Source: Candidatus Helarchaeota archaeon (GTDB taxonomy: Archaea > Asgardarchaeota > Lokiarchaeia > Helarchaeales > HEL-GB-A). Taken from it: a stretch of 11,761 nt of DNA. The notes beneath the pieces are model-generated. The model did not search any database, was not told the DNA's origin, and was given only the letters and a program-made list of their open reading frames with translations. Positions 5,269 to 11,761 of this stretch are shown one piece after another. Where the stretch lies: the NCBI GenBank assembly GCA_016840125.1, contig JAEOSY010000666.1, positions 1-11,761 of the forward strand, in the 5' to 3' direction. The position numbers were made by a program, and so were the translations under genes. The first letter of the stretch is position 1; each line of letters starts with the position of its first letter.

Positions 5269-6751
5269 TTGCACTTTTCAATTTCGTGAGTTCTTTAGCC
5301 ATTGTATTCAGTTGATTACGTTTCTTGAGAAACAGTACCGCCATGATTGAGCTCACCGCAGTGATCACAATAATAAGTCCAAGACTGAGGGGTGAAAATA
5401 ACGGACTGGTGGGTGCGTTACCCGGATTATTCGGATCAGTCTGATCAATAAAAATTTCATCATAATCATTCGTGCCATCGCCATCCGTATCAGCCATGTG
5501 CGGATTGGTGTAATGAACAAATACTTCATCGTAATCATTCAACCCCTCGCCATCCGTATCCCAGTTGGTCACGTTTGTCCTATACGTGAAAATCTCTGGT
5601 CCATCCAGTAGCCCATCACCATCCGTGTCGGCGTTGGTCGCGTTCGAAAAAAAGGCAAGAATTTCGTCCCCATCACTAACCCCATCGTCGTCTGTGTCCC
5701 AATCCGTCGCGTTCGTGGGGTAGAGGAACAGCTCTGCGCTGTCATTGAGCCCATCGCTGTCGCTGTCGGACATAAGCGGATTAGTATTATAATCCCAAAC
5801 CTCTTGGATAAACGTCAAACTATCTGAATCGAAATCATCTCCACCGCACTGGCGAACCTTGATGCACCTCAAACCAAAAGTCAATTCAGCCACGTAAGCC
5901 ACGTCCCCCGCAACCGCCACCCCCAAGACGCTTGATGAGGGATCGTAAGCCCCGATCGGGGACGGCGCGGTCGGGTCACTAATGTTAACACACCGCAAGC
6001 CACCCCCCATATCGGCCACGTAGGCCACGTCCCCCGCGACCGCCACATCCCTTGCGCTTCCGGGCGTGTCGTAAACGCCGATCGGGGACGGCGCGGTCGG
6101 GTCGCTGATATCGATGCAGCGCAAGCCCGTCGTAGTATCGGCCACGTAGGCCACGTCCCCCGCGACCGCCACCCCATATGCGAATCCGGGCGTGTCGTAA
6201 GTCCCGATCGAGGACGGCGCGGTCGGGTCGCTGATATCGACGCACCGCAAGCCCCACCAACCATCGGCCACGTAGGCCACGTCCCCCGCGACCGCCACAC
6301 CCCTTGCTAATCCGGGCGTGCTGCAATTTCCTAGTAAAGACGGCGCGGTCGGGTCGCTGATATCGATGCACTGCAAGCCTGAATCGGTCACGTAGGCCAC
6401 GTCCCCCGCGACCACCACCCCATATGCGTTTCCGGGCGTGCTGCAATTTCCTAGTTCAGACGGCGCGGTCGGGTCGCTGATATCGACGCACCGCAAGCCC
6501 CACCAACCATCGGCCACGTAGGCCACATCCCCCGCGACCGCCACCCCCAATGCGTCTCCGAGTGTGCTGTAATTTCCGAGTTCCGCTGTTGCAGGGTGCA
6601 GTTCTAGAGGGTTGGAGGGTAAAATTTTTTTTTCATTCTCTTCATCAAATAGATCGGGTCTAAGGATGGAGGAAGTCGTTAAAATTAATGCTAGAGAAAT
6701 CAAAGTTAGTAGGATAACCGTATTTATTTTTCCGCGCTTCTTGCGATTCAT
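5240..6751 (-). CDS. surface protein: LVIVD beta-propeller, Ca-binding repeats, C-terminal anchor
   Basis: A 503-residue exported protein, probably displayed on the cell surface. Residues 1-9 are basic and 10-30 hydrophobic, as in a signal peptide or anchor. Residues 57-302 hold six blades of the LVIVD type, each with the core VAGDVAYVAD...GLRCVDISDPTAPS. The GDVAYV cores fall at 74, 116, 156, 198, 240 and 282, a 42-residue period with one 40. Residues 327-433 hold five Asp-rich repeats of the thrombospondin type 3 kind (for example DTDGDGLLDGPEI), expected to bind calcium. In the fourth, DTDGEGLND, an Asp is replaced by Glu. A membrane helix follows (455-475), then LKKR and a Lys-rich, possibly coiled tail, placing the C-terminus inside the cell. 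GGGTGG is the ribosome binding site for the ATG at 6751. The role may be adhesion or ligand binding. The gene at the right edge of the window has the same C-terminal plan. Confidence 0.9.
   Translation of the reverse strand: MNRKKRGKINTVILLTLISLALILTTSSILRPDLFDEENEKKILPSNPLELHPATAELGNYSTLGDALGVAVAGDVAYVADGWWGLRCVDISDPTAPSELGNCSTPGNAYGVVVAGDVAYVTDSGLQCIDISDPTAPSLLGNCSTPGLARGVAVAGDVAYVADGWWGLRCVDISDPTAPSSIGTYDTPGFAYGVAVAGDVAYVADTTTGLRCIDISDPTAPSPIGVYDTPGSARDVAVAGDVAYVADMGGGLRCVNISDPTAPSPIGAYDPSSSVLGVAVAGDVAYVAELTFGLRCIKVRQCGGDDFDSDSLTFIQEVWDYNTNPLMSDSDSDGLNDSAELFLYPTNATDWDTDDDGVSDGDEILAFFSNATNADTDGDGLLDGPEIFTYRTNVTNWDTDGEGLNDYDEVFVHYTNPHMADTDGDGTNDYDEIFIDQTDPNNPGNAPTSPLFSPLSLGLIIVITAVSSIMAVLFLKKRNQLNTMAKELTKLKSATKKKKQGTS
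5846..6583 (-). repeat. tandem 126-bp repeats encoding propeller blades
   Basis: Six units of 126 bp (one of 120) make up the propeller. They are close to identical at the DNA level, including silent positions: the string ggccacgtcccccgcgac recurs in most units. The block is clearly richer in G+C than the rest of the window. Because the period is a multiple of three, other frames stay open too, producing spurious 139- and 153-residue frames. Near-identity at silent sites points to recent amplification or gene conversion. Confidence 0.85.
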
Positions 6752-6862
6752 TCATTCCACCCACGTTGTGTTTCAAGTCATTTGCGAAACACACTTAACA
6801 GTAAAAACTTGTTGTAACAAAATACCATTATGAGAATTTAAACTACTGTGGTAAGAGTTGGA

Positions 6863-6888
6863 TCTGGTAGCTCTTTCTACTAGCCAGA
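6863..6888 (+). other. stem-loop in the divergent intergenic region
   Basis: TCTGGTAG (6863-6870) pairs with CTA-g-CCAGA (6880-6888), giving eight pairs with one bulged G and a 9-base loop. It lies between the divergent propeller gene and the decarboxylase-like operon, about 75 bases upstream of the operon's TATA box. It could be an operator or a spacer structure; no T run follows. Confidence 0.3.
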
Positions 6889-6949
6889 ATTAAGAAATAA
6901 TAAATAAATTCCTCATTTTAACAAAAATTCTTAGTGAATTTTAAGACTT

Positions 6950-7003
6950 GAACAATTTGATCTATAAAAAAAACAGCATAATTAATAAAATAGGAGTTTG
7001 GTA
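6950..7003 (+). promoter_or_regulatory. promoter, copy 2 of the shared element
   Basis: GAACAATTTGAT, TATA box CTATAAAAA (6962-6970) and the stretch CAGCATAATTAATAAAATAG followed by GAGTTTGG match the element at 4599-4649 with two small gaps and a few substitutions. Transcription is predicted to begin near 6990-6994, giving a leader of about 55 bases before the ATG at 7047. It presumably drives the whole decarboxylase-like/FAD/Fe-S operon. Confidence 0.65.
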
Positions 7004-7046
7004 TTATCAAAAAACGAAGAAAAATTTAGTGTAGAAGGGTGAAAAA

Positions 7047-7877
7047 ATGAAATTCAGGCTTGATGATGAAGAAGTTGCGAAAGTTATGAGTGCGATGAGT
7101 AGCACGACGGCGGATTTCTATGATGCGGAAATGGTAATGGTTATGTTCATGACGGATCGGAAAGTAATGAAAAAGTTGGTTCCGAAACCATTAAAGCCCT
7201 CGCCAGTACCGCTGGTCTCGGTCTTTTTCGCTAAGTATCCCAGAACTAACTTTGGTAGCGTTTACAATGAGGCAGCGATGGGCTTAGCTGTTGATTATAA
7301 AGGTGAACAGGGGTCTTACTGTCTCACCATGCCAGTAACAGAGGATATGGCTTTAATCTTAGGGCGTGAGATCTATGGCTACCCGAAAAAGATCGCGGAC
7401 AAAATTTCTTTGAACAAAAAGAAAGATGGATTAAATTGCAGATACGTCCGTAGAGGTACAGAACTCTTGAAGCTCTCTATGCCGTTCGAAAAAGAGCTGG
7501 ATTCCAAAGAATTAGTCGAAATGCTCGGGCGCTTAACAATGCAAGAGCTCGATAAAGAGGAATGGGATGTTACATCTTTTAATTTTAAATTCTTCCCGTC
7601 TCCAACCTTGACAGGCTTTGATTATAAGCCCCGTTTAATAAAACAAATAACTACGTTCAGACCTGTTGGTAAGATGCAGGTGAGTGAGACCTTCGAACTC
7701 GATATAAAGTCATCGGAGGTAGATCATCTTGGGATTATTCCCTTCAGCAAACCACTGATTGGGTTTTATGGTATTTTTAATAACAGTATGCATGCTGGCG
7801 AAGTGGTGGCCGAAGTGGAAGAAGAAAAATTTATGCCCTATTCCTTTGGGAAAGTAGATTACATGCCAATGGATTAA
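7047..7877 (+). CDS. acetoacetate decarboxylase family protein
   Basis: A 276-residue cytosolic protein of the acetoacetate decarboxylase (ADC) superfamily, whose members form a Schiff base with a keto substrate on a lysine. The segment GREIYGYPKK (106-115) carries the Lys-Lys pair K114-K115, one residue off the catalytic K115/K116 numbering of the clostridial enzyme. E75 in SVYNEAAMG corresponds in place to the essential E76. The supporting beta-cone strands (PLVSVFFAKYP, YCLTMPVTEDM, PVGKMQVSETFELD) are recognisable. Some family members are not decarboxylases but act as aldolases or dehydratases, so the reaction is open. The start ATG has AAGGGTG six bases upstream as a good ribosome binding site. 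It is first in an operon with an FAD oxidoreductase (24-base gap) and an Fe-S protein, so its substrate or product is likely shared with them. Confidence 0.88.
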   Translation: MKFRLDDEEVAKVMSAMSSTTADFYDAEMVMVMFMTDRKVMKKLVPKPLKPSPVPLVSVFFAKYPRTNFGSVYNEAAMGLAVDYKGEQGSYCLTMPVTEDMALILGREIYGYPKKIADKISLNKKKDGLNCRYVRRGTELLKLSMPFEKELDSKELVEMLGRLTMQELDKEEWDVTSFNFKFFPSPTLTGFDYKPRLIKQITTFRPVGKMQVSETFELDIKSSEVDHLGIIPFSKPLIGFYGIFNNSMHAGEVVAEVEEEKFMPYSFGKVDYMPMD

Positions 7878-7901
7878 AAAAAACCTAGAAACTGATTAAA
7901 A

Positions 7902-9437
7902 ATGTCCAAGGTTAAAATTATCTATTCCGAAATTGAAGATGTGGTCGGTGTAGATTACATCTCTGATAAAGATTTCGTGAAAGCTGCGTATTCACGAAAT
8001 GTGGATCCCGCCTTCCCGGATCGCTGGGCCGATATGATTGTACGTCCGGAAACCACCGAGGAAGTATCTGAAATTGTGAAGATTGCTAACAAACATAAAA
8101 TTCATATGGTTCCACGAGGTGGTGGGGCGGATCTCGTTGGTGGTTCAGTAACTCAAGGGGGTATTCTTCTAGATCTGACTCGGATGAATAGAATTATAGA
8201 AATTAATGAAGATAACTATTATTGTGTGGTTGAATGTGGAATAACGTGGGGCGCGCTACTCTCTGAATTACAGAAAAAAAAGTTAACTACTGGCATAATG
8301 GGCCCAGGTAGTGGGTTTTCAGCGACCATTGGAGGCGGGCTTTCAAATGCCACCGTAGGGTTTGGCTCCACGAAGTATGGAGTCGTTCCCGATATTTGCC
8401 TTGGCGTGGAAGTGGTTTTGCCGAATCCCCAGGGAACGATTTTACGGACAGGAGCCGCCGCCAATAAATATGCAGAACCTTTTTGCCGATATGGGGTGGC
8501 CCCTGATTTTACGGGGCTTTTTATGGGTGATGTGGGAACGATGGGGATTAAAACAAAAGCTTTTCTGAAGATTTTTCCGCTTCCACCACTTATCGTCCGA
8601 AGAGACTACATGTTGCTGAATAAAAATTACAGTAAAGTAAGTGAAATAGCCCTTCACTTACAGAAGGAAGTACGGGATGGTCTTCACGATCTCTTGGTGG
8701 TTCCGTTTGATCTGGTCAACCTTGCAAGGATGATGGCAAAGGAAAAACCACCGAAACGAGCTAGAGTAAAAGGGCCCGTATTTACAATTATATTGGAAGC
8801 GTTCGATGAGCGAATTATGGATGTCTACCTTGAAACAGTGGATAAAATCATGAGCAAGTATGAAACTAGACCCTTCGAATGGCAAGAAGTTGATTTGAGT
8901 CTACCTTTGGCGGAGGATACTAAACTTGAGCTGAAGTTTGCTTTCAATTATTTTAATGAAGTCATTTCAGCGCAACCGCCCCAAATCTCATGTACCACCT
9001 GTCATAAACTTCCAATTTCATCTCTAAACGAGGCAGCAAAATTAAATAAAGAATTTACCCTAGAACATAGTAAAGAGTTTCCACCACGCAGTTTATCACT
9101 GTTCGCAACGGTTATTTTCGTTTTGCCGAATGGTCACGTTGTGATCGTAGGCGGAATGAGTGCAGACAATATTAATGATGAAAATTACCGTCGAGTGACG
9201 ATGGAAATGTGGCACAAAAAGATACGAAACCAAGTGCGTTATGGGGCGGCACATTATTGGTTGGGAGAGGCGATTTCTCAATCGATCGTTGAGGCAGATG
9301 CGTACACCCCCGATTTCATCCAATTCTTCAAGAATGTGAAAAGAACGGTCGACCCCAACTTTCTTTTAAGCCCAAACAAGTTCCACATGTATAATTATGA
9401 GGATGATACTTCTAAGTATATTGTGAAAGAGGAATAG
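7902..9437 (+). CDS. GlcD-like FAD-binding oxidoreductase
   Basis: A 511-residue flavoprotein of the vanillyl-alcohol-oxidase/PCMH fold (FAD_binding_4 plus FAD-oxidase C-terminal domain), the group of D-lactate dehydrogenase, glycolate oxidase GlcD and alkyl-DHAP synthase. The FAD-binding region is clear: VRPETTEEVSEIVKIANKH (48-66), PRGGGADLVGGS (71-82), GPGSGFSATIGGGLSNATVG (134-153) and STKYGVV. GDVGTMGIKTKAFLKIFPLP (209-228) ends that domain. The C-terminal part ends VDPNFLLSPNKF (483-494), the usual family ending. It has no signal peptide. No clear ribosome binding site precedes the ATG. The sequence CTTCH (364-368) formally matches a c-type heme motif, which is unexpected in a cytosolic protein. 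Electrons most likely pass to the Fe-S protein encoded next. The substrate, probably a 2-hydroxy acid, cannot be told from the sequence. Confidence 0.9.
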   Translation: MSKVKIIYSEIEDVVGVDYISDKDFVKAAYSRNVDPAFPDRWADMIVRPETTEEVSEIVKIANKHKIHMVPRGGGADLVGGSVTQGGILLDLTRMNRIIEINEDNYYCVVECGITWGALLSELQKKKLTTGIMGPGSGFSATIGGGLSNATVGFGSTKYGVVPDICLGVEVVLPNPQGTILRTGAAANKYAEPFCRYGVAPDFTGLFMGDVGTMGIKTKAFLKIFPLPPLIVRRDYMLLNKNYSKVSEIALHLQKEVRDGLHDLLVVPFDLVNLARMMAKEKPPKRARVKGPVFTIILEAFDERIMDVYLETVDKIMSKYETRPFEWQEVDLSLPLAEDTKLELKFAFNYFNEVISAQPPQISCTTCHKLPISSLNEAAKLNKEFTLEHSKEFPPRSLSLFATVIFVLPNGHVVIVGGMSADNINDENYRRVTMEMWHKKIRNQVRYGAAHYWLGEAISQSIVEADAYTPDFIQFFKNVKRTVDPNFLLSPNKFHMYNYEDDTSKYIVKEE

Positions 9438-9452
9438 ATTAGGTGAGTAAAG

Positions 9453-10679
9453 ATGACAGAAACAGTAACTAAGAAGAAATTAGAGGAGAAATATAAATAT
9501 CTTGAGAAAGTAAAAAATATGATTATGCAGTGTATCAGTTGTGGAGATTGCCGGGAGGCGACTGATTACACCTCAGATCCTCCGAAATGGGGTGTCTGTG
9601 TCGCACGCGAGCATACCCCAGGTTTTGAACCATTTTTTGGACGGGGCAAAATGCAGATCATTCGGTCAATTTGGCAAGGGAGACTGGAATTAAGTAGAGA
9701 TTTAGCAGAAGTAATCTATCAATGCACCACCTGTAATAGCTGTTCAATTGCATGCGCTTATGATTTCGATAATGCAACCGTATATGAAGCCTTAAGAGCA
9801 GAGCTGGTTGAGGCTGGCTGTGGATTGGACTCCCATGCAACAATGAATGATGCAATCAACGAATATCTAAACCCCTATAAACGTGAAAATGTTCAGAAAA
9901 ACGCATGGCTGGAAAAGTTGGACTTCAAGGTTAAGGATGCTAGTGTGGAAACGGCGGATGTTCTATATTTTGTGGGATGTACAGCCGCTCTCACTTCGGA
10001 CATCGAAACAGTTGCGATCAATACGGCAAAAGTCTTACATAAATTGGGTGTGGAATTTGCAGTTTTAGGGGAAAAAGAAGTGTGTTGTGGAAGTGTAGCA
10101 CTCCGAACGGGGGATCGAAAAACCTTTAATTTTGTAGTGGAAAAAAACGTTGAACTCTTTCAGAAAGCAGGTATTAAGACTATCATCACGAGTTGTGCGG
10201 GTTGTTACCGGACCCTAAAGCAAGATTATGCCGAAAAGTTGAGTAACTTAGATATCAAGGTGCTTCATACGCTTCAGTTTATTCAACAACAACTCGATGA
10301 GAAAAATATTCAATTGAAAAATTTAGGCATCACCACAACATTTCACGACCCGTGCCATACAGGCAGAGGTTCTGGCGATGAGCCACTTTATGAGGAACCA
10401 AGGAAAATTCTGGCTCAAATGGCTGAAATAAAAGAAATGAAAACCATTAAACAAAATGCCAAATGCTGTGGTGCAGGGGGTGGCGTTAAGAAGGCTTTCC
10501 CAGAGTTAGCTTTAGATATTTCAAAAGCGAGACTTGAAGAAGCGGAAGAAACAGGCGCTGATCACCTTGTAAGTATCTGTCCCTTCTGTTTTAGAAATCT
10601 TTCAGATGCCATTAAAGCGACCGATTCTAAAATAAAGATGATTGACCTTTTAGAGTTAATAGAGCAAGCCTTACCTTAA
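9453..10679 (+). CDS. HdrD/GlpC/GlcF-like Fe-S oxidoreductase subunit
   Basis: A 408-residue electron-transfer protein. The N-terminal ferredoxin-like part has two cysteine sets: C27, C30, C33 with a distant C49, and C91, C94, C97, C101 (QCTTCNSCSIAC), so at least one and perhaps two [4Fe-4S] clusters. The first set lacks the usual short C-P ending. Two CCG domains follow: C176 with CCG at 211-213 and C248/C251, and then C301 with CCG at 338-340 and C376/C379. Such domains hold the noncubane clusters of HdrB/HdrD or bind Fe-S in GlcF and GlpC. The ATG has AGGTGA as a good ribosome binding site and follows the FAD gene by 15 bases, so the pair is expected to form a GlcD-GlcF-type complex. No membrane helix is seen, so a separate acceptor must take the electrons. 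HdrD-like and GlcF-like naming are equally possible. Confidence 0.9.
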   Translation: MTETVTKKKLEEKYKYLEKVKNMIMQCISCGDCREATDYTSDPPKWGVCVAREHTPGFEPFFGRGKMQIIRSIWQGRLELSRDLAEVIYQCTTCNSCSIACAYDFDNATVYEALRAELVEAGCGLDSHATMNDAINEYLNPYKRENVQKNAWLEKLDFKVKDASVETADVLYFVGCTAALTSDIETVAINTAKVLHKLGVEFAVLGEKEVCCGSVALRTGDRKTFNFVVEKNVELFQKAGIKTIITSCAGCYRTLKQDYAEKLSNLDIKVLHTLQFIQQQLDEKNIQLKNLGITTTFHDPCHTGRGSGDEPLYEEPRKILAQMAEIKEMKTIKQNAKCCGAGGGVKKAFPELALDISKARLEEAEETGADHLVSICPFCFRNLSDAIKATDSKIKMIDLLELIEQALP

Positions 10680-10680
10680 C

Positions 10681-10695
10681 CATCTTTTTTTGAAA
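10681..10695 (+). terminator. T-run terminator of the ADC/FAD/Fe-S operon
   Basis: A T7 run (10685-10691) begins six bases after the stop codon of the Fe-S gene, with no strong stem before it. Such a run is a normal archaeal termination signal and separates the operon from the toxin-antitoxin promoter just downstream. Confidence 0.5.
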
Positions 10696-10696
10696 G

Positions 10697-10717
10697 CTTT
10701 AAATATTTTCGTTATAT
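10697..10717 (+). promoter_or_regulatory. TATA-box promoter of the toxin-antitoxin pair
   Basis: TTTAAATA at 10698-10705 is a close match to the archaeal TATA box and predicts a start near 10728-10731. A second AT core, TTATATA (10712-10718), would give a leaderless start at about 10739. Both support translation from the ATG at 10739 rather than the in-frame ATG at 10718, which lies within or upstream of the promoter's own start site. Confidence 0.5.
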
Positions 10718-10738
10718 ATGAACTATTGTGAGTACATA

Positions 10739-10966
10739 ATGAAAGAATCTACCAGTCTCCAGATTGATAAAAAAACTTTAGAAGTATTAAAAGAAGTAAA
10801 GGATTATCCACGTCAGACATATAATGAATTAATTATGAAAATGGTTGAAGTTTATGAGCGATTTAAATCAAACAATCAATATAATGAATTTCTTCATAAA
10901 ATACAACAAATGAAAATGAGAGAATTATGGGATAATGAACCAGATGAAGAATGGGAAAAAACTTAA
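10739..10966 (+). CDS. putative antitoxin, ribbon-helix-helix-like
   Basis: A 75-residue protein whose N-terminus, TSLQIDKKTLEVLKEV followed by TYNELIMKMVEVYERF, has the strand-helix-helix order of ribbon-helix-helix DNA-binding proteins. The C-terminus is acidic and Trp-containing (LWDNEPDEEWEKT), as expected for a MazE-type segment that plugs the toxin. It lies directly upstream of and overlapping a MazF-like gene, which is the main reason for the antitoxin call. An in-frame ATG at 10718 would add seven residues (MNYCEYI), but the TATA box position argues for 10739. It probably represses its own promoter. The family was inferred from shape and context, not from a clear signature. Confidence 0.7.
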   Translation: MKESTSLQIDKKTLEVLKEVKDYPRQTYNELIMKMVEVYERFKSNNQYNEFLHKIQQMKMRELWDNEPDEEWEKT

Positions 10967-11279
10967 AAGTGGAGATGTAATCCTTGCAACGGTTCAATTT
11001 ACAGATACTTTTGAGGTAAAGAAGCGACCAGCTGTAGTTCTATTTGAAGAATACGATAATGTAATCGTTGCTGGTGTTACTAGTAACTTAAAAATGGTCG
11101 GAATTCCTTTGAGTAAGGAAGAAGGGGCAATAAAAGAAAGTATCATCAAAGTAAATTACATTTTCACAATTTCTAAAGTCATGGTTTCTAAAGTTTTATT
11201 CTCTTTAACTCCCAAAAAAAGAAAAATATTATATGATGAATTACTAAAAAAACTATCAAATTTAATCAAATCCAAATAA
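10935..11279 (+). CDS. MazF/PemK-like type II toxin
   Basis: A protein of 114 residues (111 if the ATG at 10944 is used) matching the MazF/PemK fold, an endoribonuclease that cuts mRNA when free of its antitoxin. The diagnostic N-terminal strand pair is present: LKSGDVILATVQFTDTFEVKK followed by RPAVVLFEE, with the conserved Arg-Pro. VIVAGVTSNLK and the later KVNYIFTISKVMVSKVLFSLT correspond to the remaining strands. The C-terminal helix is KKRKILYDELLKKLSNLI. The start lies inside the antitoxin gene (32-base overlap), so translation is probably coupled. Codon use is A+T-rich compared with the metabolic genes to the left, consistent with a mobile, horizontally moving cassette. Confidence 0.82.
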   Translation: MNQMKNGKKLKSGDVILATVQFTDTFEVKKRPAVVLFEEYDNVIVAGVTSNLKMVGIPLSKEEGAIKESIIKVNYIFTISKVMVSKVLFSLTPKKRKILYDELLKKLSNLIKSK

Positions 11280-11341
11280 ACGGAGATTTAGCAGGCCGAT
11301 TTATTTCAGCCACCTGTTTTTACTAGGTAATTTTGAGTGTT
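11280..11341. terminator. intergenic region between convergent genes
   Basis: Sixty-two bases separate the toxin stop from the stop of the minus-strand surface protein gene. A T5 run at 11317-11321 could end the toxin transcript. Short complementary pieces (CAGG at 11292-11295 and CCTG at 11313-11316) flank it but form only a weak stem. Confidence 0.3.
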
Positions 11342-11761
11342 TCAATCATTGGATGAGTCTTTACCACTCTTTTTCTTCTTGCTCACTTGTAACTGGGATA
11401 TTTTTGTTTCCAATTCGGATACTTTTTTCCCGAGGGTCCTACGTTTAAGGAAGAGAAAAGCACTCACCGCGGCCAATGCACCGATTACGATACCCATAAC
11501 AATCAAGAGGATGGTATTCGTGGGATCGGGCGGGAGATCACCAGACTTACCGGGATAATCACCAGAGTTCAACGGATCCGTGCCCGCATCAATCTCAGCT
11601 TTATCCGAATATCCATCGCCATCCGAATCGGGATCAGTCGCGTTCGTTCCATAGATTAAAACCTCCTCGCTATCGTTGAGCCCGTCCCCATCCGTATCAA
11701 TGCTTGTCGCGTTCGTTCCAAAGCCCAAAATTTCTACCCCAGCCGTTAATCCATCGTAATC
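11342..11761 (-). CDS. surface protein with Ca-binding repeats and C-terminal anchor (partial)
   Basis: The C-terminal 139 residues of a gene whose start lies beyond the right edge; the frame is open from 11761. It opens with Asp-rich thrombospondin type 3-like repeats: DYDGLTAGVEI, IDTDGDGLNDSEEV and DPDSDGDGYSDKAEI, separated by GTNATS/GTNATD linkers rich in Asn-x-Thr sequons. A proline-rich linker is followed by one membrane helix (about TILLIVMGIVIGALAAVSAFL), then LKRR and a short coiled-coil-like, Lys-rich tail (KKKKSGKDSSND). The order outside-helix-inside matches the propeller protein at 5240-6751, so the two are paralogous in their anchor modules. The N-terminal ligand domain is not visible here. 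Confidence 0.88.
   Translation of the reverse strand, partial: DYDGLTAGVEILGFGTNATSIDTDGDGLNDSEEVLIYGTNATDPDSDGDGYSDKAEIDAGTDPLNSGDYPGKSGDLPPDPTNTILLIVMGIVIGALAAVSAFLFLKRRTLGKKVSELETKISQLQVSKKKKSGKDSSND

Noticed and set aside
5881..6446. Two long minus-strand frames of 139 and 153 residues rich in Gly, Arg and Trp
   Set aside because: They are alternate-frame readings of the 126-bp propeller repeats, kept open because the period is a multiple of three.

Overview
The window reads as a piece of archaeal chromosome, most likely from an Asgard-type (Promethearchaeota) genome. The archaeal signs are TATA-type promoter boxes about 25 bases before predicted transcript starts, T-run terminators, Shine-Dalgarno sites of the AGGTG type, an HdrD/GlpC-like cysteine-rich Fe-S protein, and surface proteins built from LVIVD beta-propeller blades, Asp-rich calcium-binding repeats and one C-terminal membrane helix. 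The lineage is an inference; no rRNA gene or diagnostic marker is present.

Left part, minus strand (1-3792): a purine/histidine block guaA-hisH-hisF with short gaps (18 and 9 bases), followed by a separately promoted GNAT acetyltransferase. guaA is the fused one-chain form (amidotransferase plus synthetase). hisH and hisF form imidazole glycerol phosphate synthase, whose by-product AICAR feeds purine synthesis, so the block links the two pathways.

Middle (3793-4659): an 870-base gene-free stretch that is far from empty. It holds a diverged duplicate of the guaA start, three tandem 20-bp TATA-bearing units, and a G+C-richer, strongly structured segment of about 255 bases that looks like an unidentified non-coding RNA. 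It also holds a complex hairpin and a promoter that recurs 2.35 kb downstream. A small START/SRPBCC-like protein of unknown function follows, convergent with a six-bladed LVIVD propeller surface protein on the minus strand.

Right part (6752-11761): the second copy of the shared promoter drives a compact three-gene operon: an acetoacetate-decarboxylase-family protein with the Lys-Lys catalytic pair, a GlcD-like FAD oxidoreductase, and an HdrD/GlpC-like Fe-S subunit. Together these look like a 2-hydroxyacid (or similar) oxidation module with an attached Schiff-base enzyme; the substrate is unknown. Next comes an overlapping antitoxin-MazF/PemK toxin pair with its own promoter. At the right edge, on the minus strand, is the C-terminal part of a second calcium-repeat/membrane-anchor surface protein of the same architecture as the propeller protein.
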